A stretch of 64,000 nucleotides of DNA from Parvularcula sp. BBD 1991-13 (lineage in GTDB: Bacteria; Pseudomonadota; Alphaproteobacteria; Caulobacterales; Parvularculaceae), in contig LYSZ01000008.1 in the NCBI GenBank assembly GCA_001657385.1, positions 140,226-204,225 of the forward strand, in the 5' to 3' direction. A program made the translations under genes and the position numbers. A model generated the notes under the pieces. It had not been told where the DNA came from, made no database searches, and saw only the letters and a list, made by a program, of their open reading frames with translations. How positions within the stretch are numbered: the stretch's first letter is position 1; each line of letters opens with the position of its first letter. Below, in pieces: positions 55,669-64,000 of this stretch.

Positions 55669-56427
55669 TCAGGCCGGATCGTGAAGGCGGGAAAGAACGC
55701 CGCCATCCGCGTAAAGAGTGGTCCCGGTGAGAAACGCCGCCTCGTCGCCGGCGAGAAACAGCGCAAGGCGCGCAATTTCTTCCGGCTCGGCGATCCGCCG
55801 CAGTGGATGAACAGCCTTCAACGCCTCGAACGCCGACGGATTGTTCTCGAACCCGGCCTCCAGCATCGCCGTCGCCGTCGCCGCCGGCGCCAGCGTGTTG
55901 ACGCGCACTTTTGGTCCCAGATCCACCGCCAGGGCGCGCGTCAGCCCGTGCAGCGCCGCTTTCGATGCGGCGTAGGCGGAAAATTCGGGCTTGGTCGCCT
56001 GGGCGTGGACCGAGCCGATATTGACGACCGCGCCCTTGTTCGCTTCCAGTTCCGGCAAAAACTCTTTCACGATCAGCATCGGCGCAACAGCATTCACGTT
56101 CATCGTCTCTACGATGGCCGCCGGCGACAGGGCGTCAAGGCGCGCAAGATGCTGAACCGCGGCGTTGTTGATCACCGCGCAAAGCGGCGCGCCGCCAAGA
56201 CGCTGGCGGACAATCCCGCCAATCTCGCGGAGATAATCCGGCGCCGCCGCGAAGCGGCCGATATCGGCGACGACGGTCCCGCCCGCCAGCGCTGCTTGAG
56301 TCTCATCGCCGCTGCGGTCGACGCCGATGACGGTCCACCCTGCCGCGGCGAAGCCGGAAACAAGCGCCCGGCCGATGCCGCCATTGCATCCGGTGACGAG
56401 GACGCCCTTGCCAACAGCCCCCGTCAC
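55669..56427 (-). CDS. SDR family oxidoreductase
   Basis: The 252-aa classical SDR has the TGCNGGIGRALVSGFAAAG dinucleotide site, NNAAVQ, the catalytic Ser region and YAASKAALHG (YxxxK). It overlaps the 2-hydroxyacid dehydrogenase by 4 nt. A keto-sugar acid reductase role in the CMP-sugar pathway is an inference. Confidence 0.9.
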   Translation of the reverse strand: MTGAVGKGVLVTGCNGGIGRALVSGFAAAGWTVIGVDRSGDETQAALAGGTVVADIGRFAAAPDYLREIGGIVRQRLGGAPLCAVINNAAVQHLARLDALSPAAIVETMNVNAVAPMLIVKEFLPELEANKGAVVNIGSVHAQATKPEFSAYAASKAALHGLTRALAVDLGPKVRVNTLAPAATATAMLEAGFENNPSAFEALKAVHPLRRIAEPEEIARLALFLAGDEAAFLTGTTLYADGGVLSRLHDPA

Positions 56428-57374
56428 GATCCGCCGGCCGTCCCGAGAAAGCCCGCGATCTTGCCGATGGCGATGCGGCTGACGCGGCGCACCGCGTCGG
56501 CGGAATTCGATCCGTTATGCGAGCCGAAGATGCAGCGGTCGAAATCGCGCAAGGGCGAGGCCGCCGGCAGGGGCTCCTCCTCAAAGACGTCCAGCGCGGC
56601 GGAATGGATGCGCCCGGAACGCAGCCCCTCGACCAGAGCCTTTTCGACGACGACCGGCCCGCGCGCCACATTGACGATCCGCACGCCCTCTTTCAGAAGC
56701 GGCAGGATGTCGGCGTTGAACATGCCCCGCGTCGCCTCGTTCAAGGGACAGGTGAAAACGATAAAATCCGCCTCCCCGAGGCGCGCCGGCCAGGCGGCCG
56801 TTTCCACCTCAACGCCCTCCATGGGCGCATAGGCCGGATCGTAGGCGATGACTTCCGCGCCGCAGGCGATCAGGCGTTTCGCCGTTTGCGCGCCGATATC
56901 GCCGAACCCGACCAGCGCGACCTTGCGCCCGGCGACGCTGACGCCCGAGGGCTTCGGCCAGCCATTGTTGAGACGGATTTCGCGGTCGATGAAATAGGTC
57001 TCGCGCGCGAGGCCGAGCACATAGGTCAGCGCGACATCCGCCACCTCGCCGCCGAAAACGCGGGGCGTGTTTTCCACCGGCACGCCGCAATCCCTGAACG
57101 CGGCGAAATCGACATTGTCGACGCCGACGCCCCATTTCACCGCGGCCTTCAGCTTGCCTTTCGCCGCCGCCTCGACGACGCGGCGACTGGCGGGGTCGTC
57201 GCCGATGATCCAGCCGTCATGGTTCGGAACAAGCTCGATAAGTTCGTCCTCGGAGAGCACCTGCGTCACCCGGGCGGCGGTGAAGTCGAGACCGGCGGCG
57301 GCGAAATCCTCGCCGAATTCATCGATCAGGCCGAGCATGGGCGGACAGGTGACAAGAACACTCGGGCGCGCCAT
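56424..57374 (-). CDS. D-2-hydroxyacid dehydrogenase (phosphoglycerate dehydrogenase family)
   Basis: The 316-aa protein has the NAD-binding fold VALVGFGDIGAQTAKRL, the catalytic Arg (NVARGPVVVEK), Glu (DVFEEEPLP) and His (GSHNGSN) region. Length fits the short hydroxyacid dehydrogenases lacking the ACT domain. It is adjacent to the cytidylyltransferase (3-nt gap), so it probably oxidises a sugar acid rather than phosphoglycerate. Confidence 0.88.
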   Translation of the reverse strand: MARPSVLVTCPPMLGLIDEFGEDFAAAGLDFTAARVTQVLSEDELIELVPNHDGWIIGDDPASRRVVEAAAKGKLKAAVKWGVGVDNVDFAAFRDCGVPVENTPRVFGGEVADVALTYVLGLARETYFIDREIRLNNGWPKPSGVSVAGRKVALVGFGDIGAQTAKRLIACGAEVIAYDPAYAPMEGVEVETAAWPARLGEADFIVFTCPLNEATRGMFNADILPLLKEGVRIVNVARGPVVVEKALVEGLRSGRIHSAALDVFEEEPLPAASPLRDFDRCIFGSHNGSNSADAVRRVSRIAIGKIAGFLGTAGGS

Positions 57375-57377
57375 GGA

Positions 57378-58091
57378 TCAGTCCTCCTCGGGAAGCGATT
57401 CGCCCGCCGCCACCCGCATCAGAAGCGATTCCGCCATGAACCAGTCGGAAACTTCGTCGATATCGACCGATTCAAGACGCGGGGTCTCGAACAGGACAGG
57501 ACGTTCGCCGATGCGCGCGCCGGTTCTGGCGAAGCTGTCGGCGGTGAAAAGGTAACCGACGGAGTTTTCCTCCAGATAGGGGGGAAGGTCCTGCGTGCGG
57601 AGAAGATTATTCGGGTCGTGATTAATCGGCGCGCCTTCGGGCGTATAGAACCGGGTCTGGTGACGGTTGACCGTGAAGAGCGAGTCCGCGTCTTCGGCGC
57701 CGAGAAAAGCGTCAAACATCGTCCTGATGGTTTTCGGCGCCAGCAGCGGATTGGTGGTGTGCGTCATGAAGTAAAGATCGGATGCGGTGTTCTCCACATC
57801 GTCGGCGAGCACCAGATTCATCGATACGAAGTCGCCGCAGATCTCCGGCTTGCGGTCGCGGATGCGCGCCTTGCCGTCATAATCGCCGTCCTTCAGCCCG
57901 TTATCGGCGAGGATGTCGCGCGCGTCTGTGTTGATCACCACACGGTCGATCTCGTCCATGGCGCACATGGTGTCGAGAATCCAGCGAAACAGCGGTTTGC
58001 CCGCGATCGGTCTGAAGTTTTTCGAGGTCACGCGGGCGCTGTGCGCCTTCATCGGCAACAACGCCGTGACTGTCTTTTCGTCTGCGATCAT
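57378..58091 (-). CDS. CMP-sugar (acylneuraminate/Kdo-type) cytidylyltransferase
   Basis: The 237-aa protein begins with the nucleotide-binding loop ALLPMKAHSARVTSKNFRPI, then GKPLFRWIL, and has THTTNPLLAPKTI. It makes a CMP-activated sugar acid. The operon lacks a sialic acid or Kdo synthase, so the sugar acid may be formed from dehydrogenase and SDR steps or be imported. It ends the activation path that could feed the GT42-like domains. Confidence 0.9.
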   Translation of the reverse strand: MIADEKTVTALLPMKAHSARVTSKNFRPIAGKPLFRWILDTMCAMDEIDRVVINTDARDILADNGLKDGDYDGKARIRDRKPEICGDFVSMNLVLADDVENTASDLYFMTHTTNPLLAPKTIRTMFDAFLGAEDADSLFTVNRHQTRFYTPEGAPINHDPNNLLRTQDLPPYLEENSVGYLFTADSFARTGARIGERPVLFETPRLESVDIDEVSDWFMAESLLMRVAAGESLPEED

Positions 58092-58158
58092 GGTCGTTCC
58101 TTAGTGGCGTAGTCTGGAAGCGGCGCGCCGTCGCGGGCCTTGCAAGAGCGGGAAAGCG

Positions 58159-59208
58159 TTATTCCGCCGGCGAACGCTCGGCCTTGTCCAGCGACGCCTG
58201 CGCCCCGGCGCCCGGCGAGGACCGCCTTGGGCGCGGATAATAATAGCTTTCCTTCTGCGCGCGCGAAAGAATGCGGTGTTCGTTATGGCCGCGATAAGCG
58301 CCCCAATATTGCATCAGCCTGAACGCCATCACCTCGCCGGCGACGGACAGGAATTTCTTTTCCTGAAGCGCCTCGGAAAAATCATGAAAGATCGCCGCCG
58401 TGGTGTAGCGCAGGAAGTCTCCGAAATGCAGTTGCACCTCGGGCATGATCTCGCGCAGGGTCAGCGCCTCGCGGTAGTAGCGCCGCCGCGTCTGCGACAG
58501 GGTCTCTTCGTGGATGTGATAGACAGGCGCGTCGGCGACATAGCCGATCCTGCCGCCGTCCTTGACGATCCGCTTGCCGAGGACCATGTCTTCCAGTCCC
58601 GTCGCCTCCTCGTCGAACTCATAGCGCCCCCACACATCCCGGCGGATGGCGGCGTTAGCGTTGTTCACGAAAAAATCGTCCTGGGGCAACTTGTCGTAAT
58701 CCGGGAAGTACTGCGCGAAAATCTGCCGTTCGGAAAAGCGGGTCACGGCATGGCCGAGCTGGCGGCCGTAGCTGTAGTCGGCCGCGCCCTGGCGCAGCGG
58801 CGCCACCAGATTGGCAAGCCACCGATCATGGACCGGGATGCAGTGGGCCGAGATGAAAACAAGGTAATCTCCGGCGGCGGAGCGGCAGCCATAGTTCAGG
58901 GACCGGCCGAAGGTGAAGTCCTGCTTCTTGATGTGCACGACCCGAACGCCATGGCTTTCGGCGATGTCCAGGGTGCGGTCGGTCGAGCCGGAATCGACGA
59001 GAATGATTTCCGTCTCCAGCCCGGGCGCGACCTGCTCCCGGCACGCCTGCAACGCCTGGGCGAACCATTTTTCCTCGTTCAGCGCGCGAAAAACGATGCT
59101 GACGTGCCGCCGGCCCCCGCTGTTCCGGCCATCGCTGTTCTGGCCGTCGCGGCGTTCGCCCTCTCCGCCGTGCGCTTCGGAACGCTCAGTTGGTGAGGCT
59201 TGTTGCAT
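58159..59208 (-). CDS. Glycosyltransferase family 2
   Basis: The 349-aa protein shows the GT-A start VSIVFRALNEEKWFAQALQA, the IILVDSGSTDRTLDI loop and SAHCIPVHDRWLANL. The C-terminal third is helical and the last 30 residues are disordered. ATG 59208 is chosen because the upstream frame has no ribosome site. It lies 67 nt upstream of the cytidylyltransferase gene, as the first gene of this operon. Confidence 0.85.
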   Translation of the reverse strand: MQQASPTERSEAHGGEGERRDGQNSDGRNSGGRRHVSIVFRALNEEKWFAQALQACREQVAPGLETEIILVDSGSTDRTLDIAESHGVRVVHIKKQDFTFGRSLNYGCRSAAGDYLVFISAHCIPVHDRWLANLVAPLRQGAADYSYGRQLGHAVTRFSERQIFAQYFPDYDKLPQDDFFVNNANAAIRRDVWGRYEFDEEATGLEDMVLGKRIVKDGGRIGYVADAPVYHIHEETLSQTRRRYYREALTLREIMPEVQLHFGDFLRYTTAAIFHDFSEALQEKKFLSVAGEVMAFRLMQYWGAYRGHNEHRILSRAQKESYYYPRPRRSSPGAGAQASLDKAERSPAE

Positions 59209-59461
59209 GGCGCCCGCTGCTTGCGACTGTGAGAATCGTCCCGTAAATCGAATACGATCGCTACGTCCCGAATGCAAGCCGTGTTTCCTTGCCGCGGCGT
59301 CTGGGCAGGCGTCTGGGCGGGACGCGGCGCATGACCTTTTCGGGACTGCCCATCGTCGCGGAATCCTTTACGATCCCGCGAAACCGCCCGCCCCCGGACA
59401 TCGCCGAACCGGCGATGTGCTCACGCCGAAACCGCGCCGGAACAGCAACGAAGCCGCCTGC

Positions 59462-60466
59462 ATGACCGACCCACGCCCTTCCTTCGCCCCAGAGCCGCTG
59501 TTCAACCGGCCCGACCCCGCAAATGGCGGCGCGCCGGCTGAACAACCGCATGGGGAAATGCCGCGCAGCCTCCATGCCCATGTGGACGAGACCCGGGTCG
59601 TCGCGCACATGCTGAAAGGGCTGACAGGCCCCGGACGGACCATGATCGACGTCGGCGCCCATCACGGCATGACGGCCTCTCTTTTCCACGATCTTGGCTG
59701 GACCGTTTACTGTTTCGAGCCGGATCCGGCCAACCGCGCGCACCTGGCGGCGCGGTTCCGCAACGCCGAGCGGCTTCTCATCGACCCGCGCGCCGTCAGC
59801 GACCGGGCGCAGCAAGGCGCGGCGTTTTTCACCTCCGAGGAGAGCACGGGCATCAGCGCCCTGCACGCCTTTCGGGACACCCATGAGGAAACAGCGCGGG
59901 TGGACGTCGTCACCGTCGCCGATATTGTCGCCGAGCGCGGCCTCCACGCGATCGACTTCCTGAAAATCGACGTCGAGGGATATGATTTCGCCGTTCTGAG
60001 GGGCGTGCCCTGGGACACCCACCGCCCCGCCGTGATCGAATGCGAATTCGAGGACGCCAAGACCGTGAAGCTGGGCCACCGGACGCACGATCTGGCCGGC
60101 TTTCTGGAGCAAAAAGGCTACGCGGTTTACGTCAGCGAATGGCACCCGATCGCTCGCTACGGCGTGCGCCATGACTGGCGAGGCGTTTATCCTTACGCGC
60201 GGCGGCGGCCGGCGCCGACCGCCTGGGGCAACCTCATCGCCTTCAGCGCCGACCCCGGCTTCGCCGCGGTCGAGGCGGCGTTTCGCGCGCTGATCGTTAC
60301 CCATACGGATGAAACCGGCGCGCCGCCGGACACTTCCCGCCCCGCCGGCCCGCGCCCGTTCTACGCCGCCTTCGGCGACGGTCTCAGACGGCGCGCGCCA
60401 GGCGCCTTCGCCATTCTCCAGCGCGCGCGACGGGCGATGGCGCGGCGCTTCAGCCGCGGAAAGTGA
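59462..60466 (+). CDS. FkbM-family methyltransferase with a C-terminal RPFY module
   Basis: The 334-aa protein has the SAM site MIDVGAHHGMTASLF (about 60-74) and the FkbM motif DFLKIDVEGYDFAVLRG (about 165-181). The last ~37 residues (from R298) begin RPFYAAF and are followed by a basic helix ending in Arg/Lys residues. This end resembles a stretch of the 1409-aa protein. It would O-methylate the polysaccharide. It is divergent from the GT2 gene and upstream of the ABC exporter. Confidence 0.88.
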   Translation: MTDPRPSFAPEPLFNRPDPANGGAPAEQPHGEMPRSLHAHVDETRVVAHMLKGLTGPGRTMIDVGAHHGMTASLFHDLGWTVYCFEPDPANRAHLAARFRNAERLLIDPRAVSDRAQQGAAFFTSEESTGISALHAFRDTHEETARVDVVTVADIVAERGLHAIDFLKIDVEGYDFAVLRGVPWDTHRPAVIECEFEDAKTVKLGHRTHDLAGFLEQKGYAVYVSEWHPIARYGVRHDWRGVYPYARRRPAPTAWGNLIAFSADPGFAAVEAAFRALIVTHTDETGAPPDTSRPAGPRPFYAAFGDGLRRRAPGAFAILQRARRAMARRFSRGK

Positions 60467-60671
60467 ACGCGCCGCCGAATCAGCCGCAAGGCGAACGCGC
60501 CGCGCGGGCGAATTGAATGCGCCCGCAAACCGGCGGATAAACGCCTTTACGGGTCCGGTCGCCGACGGTACACACAGCACCGCTGGCGCATATGAGAAAT
60601 TGACGGCGCAACCGACTGACAGAGCGACAGGATCAACACGAGACGACATCAACACGAAACAGGGTCTAAGA

Positions 60672-61475
60672 GTGAATACGCTCCGTACATTGATGAAAAG
60701 CGACAGTCTCGCCCGGATGATCGCGCCGGTGGCGCGGTTTCGCGGCCCGGTGGAGCTTGGCTGGTACGATTTCATCACCCGGTTCCGCCGCGCCTATTTC
60801 GGCGCGTTATGGGTCCCGTTTCAGTTCATCCTGTGGATCGGGACCCTGTCCCTGGTCCTGCACGACGCGCTGGGCGCGGATTTCAGATCCTATGTCGTCT
60901 ATATCGGCGTCGGCTTTTTCGTATGGGAGCTGTTGTCCTCCGCCCTGGGGGAAGGGCCGACCCATTTCACTTCCCGCGAGGGGCTTCTGAAGAACGTGCC
61001 GATCAGCCTCGCCAATCTCACGGTGCGCAAGCTCTCCTTCCTGTTTTCGCGCAGCCTCTTCCAGCTGCCGGTGGTGATCGTGCTGGTCCTGGTCTTCGGC
61101 GATCTTGAAAACCCCATGCTGCTCCTGTGGCTCGCCCCGGCGCCGGTTTTTCTGGCCTGCGTCAGCTATGCGATCCTGGTGATCATGGGGCTTGTCGGCT
61201 CTTTCTATCGCGACGCGGCGTTTTTGAACGCCTCTCTCGTGCGCTTTTTGTTTTTCACCTCGCCGGTGTTCTGGCGGGGGGACAGCGGCGTGCGAAAAAT
61301 CATTTCAGACTATAACCCGATCGCCTATTACCTTGAACTGGCGCGCGCGCCGATCGAAGGGCGCGCGCCGGCGACCCTGACCTGGATCGTCGTCGCATCG
61401 ATCTCCCTTGGCAGTCTTTTCCTGGCGCTGTGGGTTCAGTCGGCGTTCCGGAACCGGTTAATCTACTCGCTGTAA
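60672..61475 (+). CDS. ABC-2 polysaccharide export permease (Wzm/KpsM type)
   Basis: The 267-aa protein has six hydrophobic spans and the ABC-2 pattern: an early amphipathic stretch FRGPVELGWYDFITRFRRAYFG, then spans, and a conserved FFTSPVFWRG near the end. It moves polyprenyl-linked glycan across the inner membrane. GTG 60672 has AGGG 7 nt upstream. The paired ATPase follows 32 nt later. A direct repeat (ATCAACACGA at 60632 and 60648) lies in its leader. Confidence 0.9.
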   Translation: MNTLRTLMKSDSLARMIAPVARFRGPVELGWYDFITRFRRAYFGALWVPFQFILWIGTLSLVLHDALGADFRSYVVYIGVGFFVWELLSSALGEGPTHFTSREGLLKNVPISLANLTVRKLSFLFSRSLFQLPVVIVLVLVFGDLENPMLLLWLAPAPVFLACVSYAILVIMGLVGSFYRDAAFLNASLVRFLFFTSPVFWRGDSGVRKIISDYNPIAYYLELARAPIEGRAPATLTWIVVASISLGSLFLALWVQSAFRNRLIYSL

Positions 61476-61507
61476 AGCAGCGGCGAACCCTTGGGTGCGG
61501 CCCGAAA

Positions 61508-62254
61508 ATGACCTGTTACTTACGTTTGCGTTCGGTATGTCTGGATTTGCCCATCGGCGGCAAATCGATCAAGTCGCTGTTTACGGGTCCGCGCGCCGCC
61601 GACGGGGAAAGCCGGATCGTCAACCAGCCCGGCAGCCAGATATGCCGCACCCTGAAAGACGTCTCCCTTGACATCGTGTCCGGCGAGCGTGTCGGACTGA
61701 TCGGCGCGAACGGTGCGGGCAAGACGTCGCTTTTGCGCGTCCTGGCGGGCATTTACGCCCCGACCCGGGGCGAATACGCAGCCGAAGGCGAAATTTCGAC
61801 GCTGTTCACCGCCACGGTGGGCATGGAGCCCAACGCCAGCGGGCGGGAAAACATCTTCCTCGCCGGACGCACCCTCGGCCTGTCGCGCGCGCAGATCGCC
61901 GCCGTGACCGACGACATCATCGCCTTCGCCGATCTCGGCGAGTTCATCAACCATCCGATCCGGCTTTATTCGGCGGGGATGAAAACCCGCCTCGGCTTCG
62001 CGATCATTACCGCCGTGCAGCCGGAAATCGTCCTTATCGACGAGGTGTTCGGCGCCGGCGACGCAAGCTTCTACAAACGCGCCAACGAACGCATCAAGAG
62101 CATTATCGACAGCGCCGGGATCCTGGTGCTGGCGACGCATTCGCCGTCGATCATCCGCAGCACCTGCCAGCGCGTCCTGTGGCTCGACCAGGGCGAAATC
62201 GTGTTCGACGGCGACGTGGAGGAAGGGCTGAAACGCTACGCCGAGGCGGCGTAA
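61508..62254 (+). CDS. ABC polysaccharide export ATPase (Wzt/KpsT type)
   Basis: The 248-aa protein has Walker A GANGAGKTS, the signature LYSAGMKTRLG and Walker B EIVLIDEVFG, all intact. It lacks the C-terminal carbohydrate-binding domain of O-antigen Wzt, so it resembles the short KpsT type in which chain length is not read by the ATPase. With Wzm it powers export of the locus product. Confidence 0.95.
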   Translation: MTCYLRLRSVCLDLPIGGKSIKSLFTGPRAADGESRIVNQPGSQICRTLKDVSLDIVSGERVGLIGANGAGKTSLLRVLAGIYAPTRGEYAAEGEISTLFTATVGMEPNASGRENIFLAGRTLGLSRAQIAAVTDDIIAFADLGEFINHPIRLYSAGMKTRLGFAIITAVQPEIVLIDEVFGAGDASFYKRANERIKSIIDSAGILVLATHSPSIIRSTCQRVLWLDQGEIVFDGDVEEGLKRYAEAA

Positions 62255-62268
62255 GCCACGCCGGCCGG

Positions 62269-62961
62269 TCAGCGCTTTCGCAGCGCCGTCAGCAACGACA
62301 CGCTCTGCGCGCGCTTGCGTAATTCGGTCAGCTTCGGCGCGAGCCGGCCCCACCGGTGCATGACGTTGTCCGGGTTGCTCGCCATGGCGCATGAGAACGC
62401 CAGCGGCCCCCGGTAAACCTCGCCCTCCGGCTCGAAGCGGGAATCTTCCGCCCACTGCCGATATCGCTCGAAGCGCCGCCGCGGCTGCTCGCCGGGCTCG
62501 TCCTCGACATACATGTCGATGGCGTGCAGCCACAGCCCGCCCGGTTTCAAGATGCGCAGGCCGTCCTCGACGAAGGCGTCAAGCGCCGCATCCGGAACGT
62601 GTTCGATGACGGAGATGGAAAACACGACATCGAAGGCGCCGTCCGGCAACAGTGCGGACCCCTCGCCCAGGAACGCCTCGACATTGCGAACGCCCCTGAT
62701 CCTGACCGGTTTCGACGGCCCGCCGTCGGCGCCCTCGAACTTGTCGACATTGACGCAGTCGTTGCGTTTCGCGAGGCGTTTGAGAATGCGCGAGGCGCCG
62801 CCGCCGATTTCGGCGAGGCGCAGATTTTCCGCCTCCCGCAGACGGGCGTAGACCGCAAGGTCCTGAACGCTTTTCAGATGATACTCGACGCCGCCGATTT
62901 CCTTGTCGTATCCCCTGTCGAGACAGTCCCACAAAAGCGGCTTGCGAATGAAGTCGAACAT
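62269..62961 (-). CDS. Class I SAM-dependent methyltransferase
   Basis: The 230-aa protein has a glycine-rich motif I (LAEIGGGASRILKRL, about 48-62) and later VVFSISVIEHVPD and LKPGGLWLHAIDMY, the motif II/III region of small-molecule methyltransferases. It is convergent with the exporter genes and divergent from gmd. Its target, a sugar or lipid, is not known. Confidence 0.85.
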   Translation of the reverse strand: MFDFIRKPLLWDCLDRGYDKEIGGVEYHLKSVQDLAVYARLREAENLRLAEIGGGASRILKRLAKRNDCVNVDKFEGADGGPSKPVRIRGVRNVEAFLGEGSALLPDGAFDVVFSISVIEHVPDAALDAFVEDGLRILKPGGLWLHAIDMYVEDEPGEQPRRRFERYRQWAEDSRFEPEGEVYRGPLAFSCAMASNPDNVMHRWGRLAPKLTELRKRAQSVSLLTALRKR

Positions 62962-63154
62962 CGACGGCGCTCCCTCGCGCGGCGCCCGGCGGGCGCGTCC
63001 CCCGGCGTTGCACGGGCCGCCGGCCCGCCCTGTCTTCTCCGCCCGTATTCAAGGCGTGTCGAGCCTTCAGCGCTTGTTATGTCTTCAAAGCTTGTTAAAA
63101 GCGAATGGCGGGCCATAACCGCCCGCCGCGAAGCCATAACCCAAGCCGTCAGCC

Positions 63155-64000
63155 ATGTCGAACAAAACAGCCCTCATCACCGGCGTCACCGGCCAGGACG
63201 GCGCCTATCTCGCCAAACTGTTGCTGGACAAGGGTTACCGCGTTCACGGCGTCAAGCGGCGTTCGTCGTCCTTCAACACCGAGCGGGTGGACGCGCTTTA
63301 TCAGGATCCGCACGAACACGAGACGGCGTTCTTCCTGCATTACGGCGACCTGACGGATTCGACCAACCTGATCCGCCTGATACAGGAAACCCGGCCGGAC
63401 GAAATCTACAATCTCGCGGCGCAGAGCCACGTTCACGTATCGTTCGAAACGCCGGAATACACCGCCAACGCCGACGCGCTGGGAACCTTGCGCCTTCTCG
63501 AAGCGCTGCGCATTCTCGGTCTTGAGCGTTCGGTTCGGTTTTATCAGGCTTCCACCTCCGAGCTCTACGGCAAGGCGCAGGAAACACCGCAGACGGAGAA
63601 AACCCCGTTCTATCCGCGCAGCCCCTACGCCGCCGCGAAGCTTTACGCCTACTGGATCACGGTGAACTATCGCGAAGCCTACGGCGTTCACGCCTCCAAC
63701 GGCATCCTGTTCAACCACGAAAGCCCGACCCGGGGCGAAACCTTCGTGACCCGGAAGATCACGCGCGCCGTCGCCGCCATCGAAAAGGGACTTCAGAGCA
63801 CGCTTTATCTCGGCAATCTCGACGCCAGGCGCGACTGGGGCCACGCCCGCGATTACGTGGAGGGCATGTGGCGCGTCGTGCAACACGAGACGCCGGACGA
63901 CTGGGTGCTGGCGACCGGGGAGAGCCATGCCGTGCGCGAATTCGCCGAACTCGCCTTCGCCGAGGTCGGGCGTACGATCGCCTGGGAGGGCGCCGGGGTC
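63155..64000 (+). CDS. gmd: GDP-mannose 4,6-dehydratase, 3' end beyond the window
   Basis: The visible 282 residues start [20 protein letters not shown] (NADP site). They contain the Gmd-specific [14 protein letters not shown], the catalytic Ser/Thr region [11 protein letters not shown], YxxxK ([10 protein letters not shown]), and [14 protein letters not shown]. It makes GDP-4-keto-6-deoxymannose, the precursor of GDP-fucose, rhamnose-type and perosamine sugars, and supports a 6-deoxyhexose in the polysaccharide. Confidence 0.97.
   Translation, partial: MSNKTALITGVTGQDGAYLAKLLLDKGYRVHGVKRRSSSFNTERVDALYQDPHEHETAFFLHYGDLTDSTNLIRLIQETRPDEIYNLAAQSHVHVSFETPEYTANADALGTLRLLEALRILGLERSVRFYQASTSELYGKAQETPQTEKTPFYPRSPYAAAKLYAYWITVNYREAYGVHASNGILFNHESPTRGETFVTRKITRAVAAIEKGLQSTLYLGNLDARRDWGHARDYVEGMWRVVQHETPDDWVLATGESHAVREFAELAFAEVGRTIAWEGAGV

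Overview
The window is GC-rich DNA from a Gram-negative bacterium. Gene content points to an alphaproteobacterium, possibly near Caulobacterales/Parvularculales; this is inference from gene content and codon use, with no rRNA or marker tree. Supporting content includes a psp operon read from a sigma-54 promoter, a Ppx/GppA phosphatase, FolD next to YggT, Ndk, an Lrp-type regulator divergent from phenylalanine hydroxylase, many RND/T1SS-era envelope proteins and long antisense open frames typical of about 65% GC.

Layout. (1) 1-6761: a cadherin-repeat surface protein (minus strand, running off the left edge and carrying a 1-nt frameshift) divergent from a type I secretion operon of two different ABC half-transporters and an HlyD-type adaptor. 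Both ATPase domains have degenerate motifs. (2) 6762-7902: about 1.1 kb with no supported gene. (3) 7903-12495: Ppx/GppA, a small exported protein, and pspC-pspB-pspA plus an unlisted 41-aa tail-anchored protein as the first gene of the operon; pspF is divergent. (4) 12495-27106: housekeeping and envelope genes (phhA/lrp, EF-hand protein, glycosyltransferase, ATP-grasp protein, sterol desaturase family, ndk, AhpD-like, MscS, folD, yggT, S9 peptidase, lipoprotein, DUF2490). (5) 27201-31502: a four-gene overlapping signalling operon (NarX-type kinase, NarL-type regulator, CHASE3 hybrid-less kinase, single-domain receiver) preceded by a perfect 8-2-8 palindrome. (6) 31892-36716: a decayed mobile island between tRNA-Val(CAC) and tRNA-Asp(GTC): a wrecked IS256-family element, an IS21 istB stump, an intact-looking Xre/MbcA-RES toxin-antitoxin pair, an internally deleted IS3-family element that keeps both 12-bp ends, and a tyrosine integrase cut off by that element.

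(7) 36943-64000: a large surface-polysaccharide locus. It has a fucosyltransferase-like protein, two FkbM methyltransferases, a DprE1/DprE2-like epimerase pair followed by two polyprenyl-type GT2 enzymes (one fused to GtrA), an FAD oxidoreductase, a TIM-barrel and an SDR-like epimerase, a polytopic membrane protein, a 1409-aa multi-domain protein (two GT42/DUF115-like domains, a GT-A domain, two membrane segments, a coiled coil, and a methyltransferase-like end), a radical SAM enzyme, a CMP-sugar synthetase operon (cytidylyltransferase, 2-hydroxyacid dehydrogenase, SDR, SMP-30), a Wzm/Wzt ABC exporter and the start of gmd.

How it may work together: nucleotide-sugar genes (gmd for GDP-deoxyhexose, the cytidylyltransferase operon for a CMP-ulosonate, DprE1/2-like for a polyprenyl-linked pentose) feed several glycosyltransferases. 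The product is exported by Wzm/Wzt, decorated by the FkbM enzymes, and the 1409-aa protein is a candidate multi-site glycosyltransferase of this pathway. A short peptide module (RPFY.AF and following) shared between the 1409-aa protein and one FkbM methyltransferase ties those two together. The 1409-aa protein, the shared peptide and the new first gene of the psp operon are the most interesting items.
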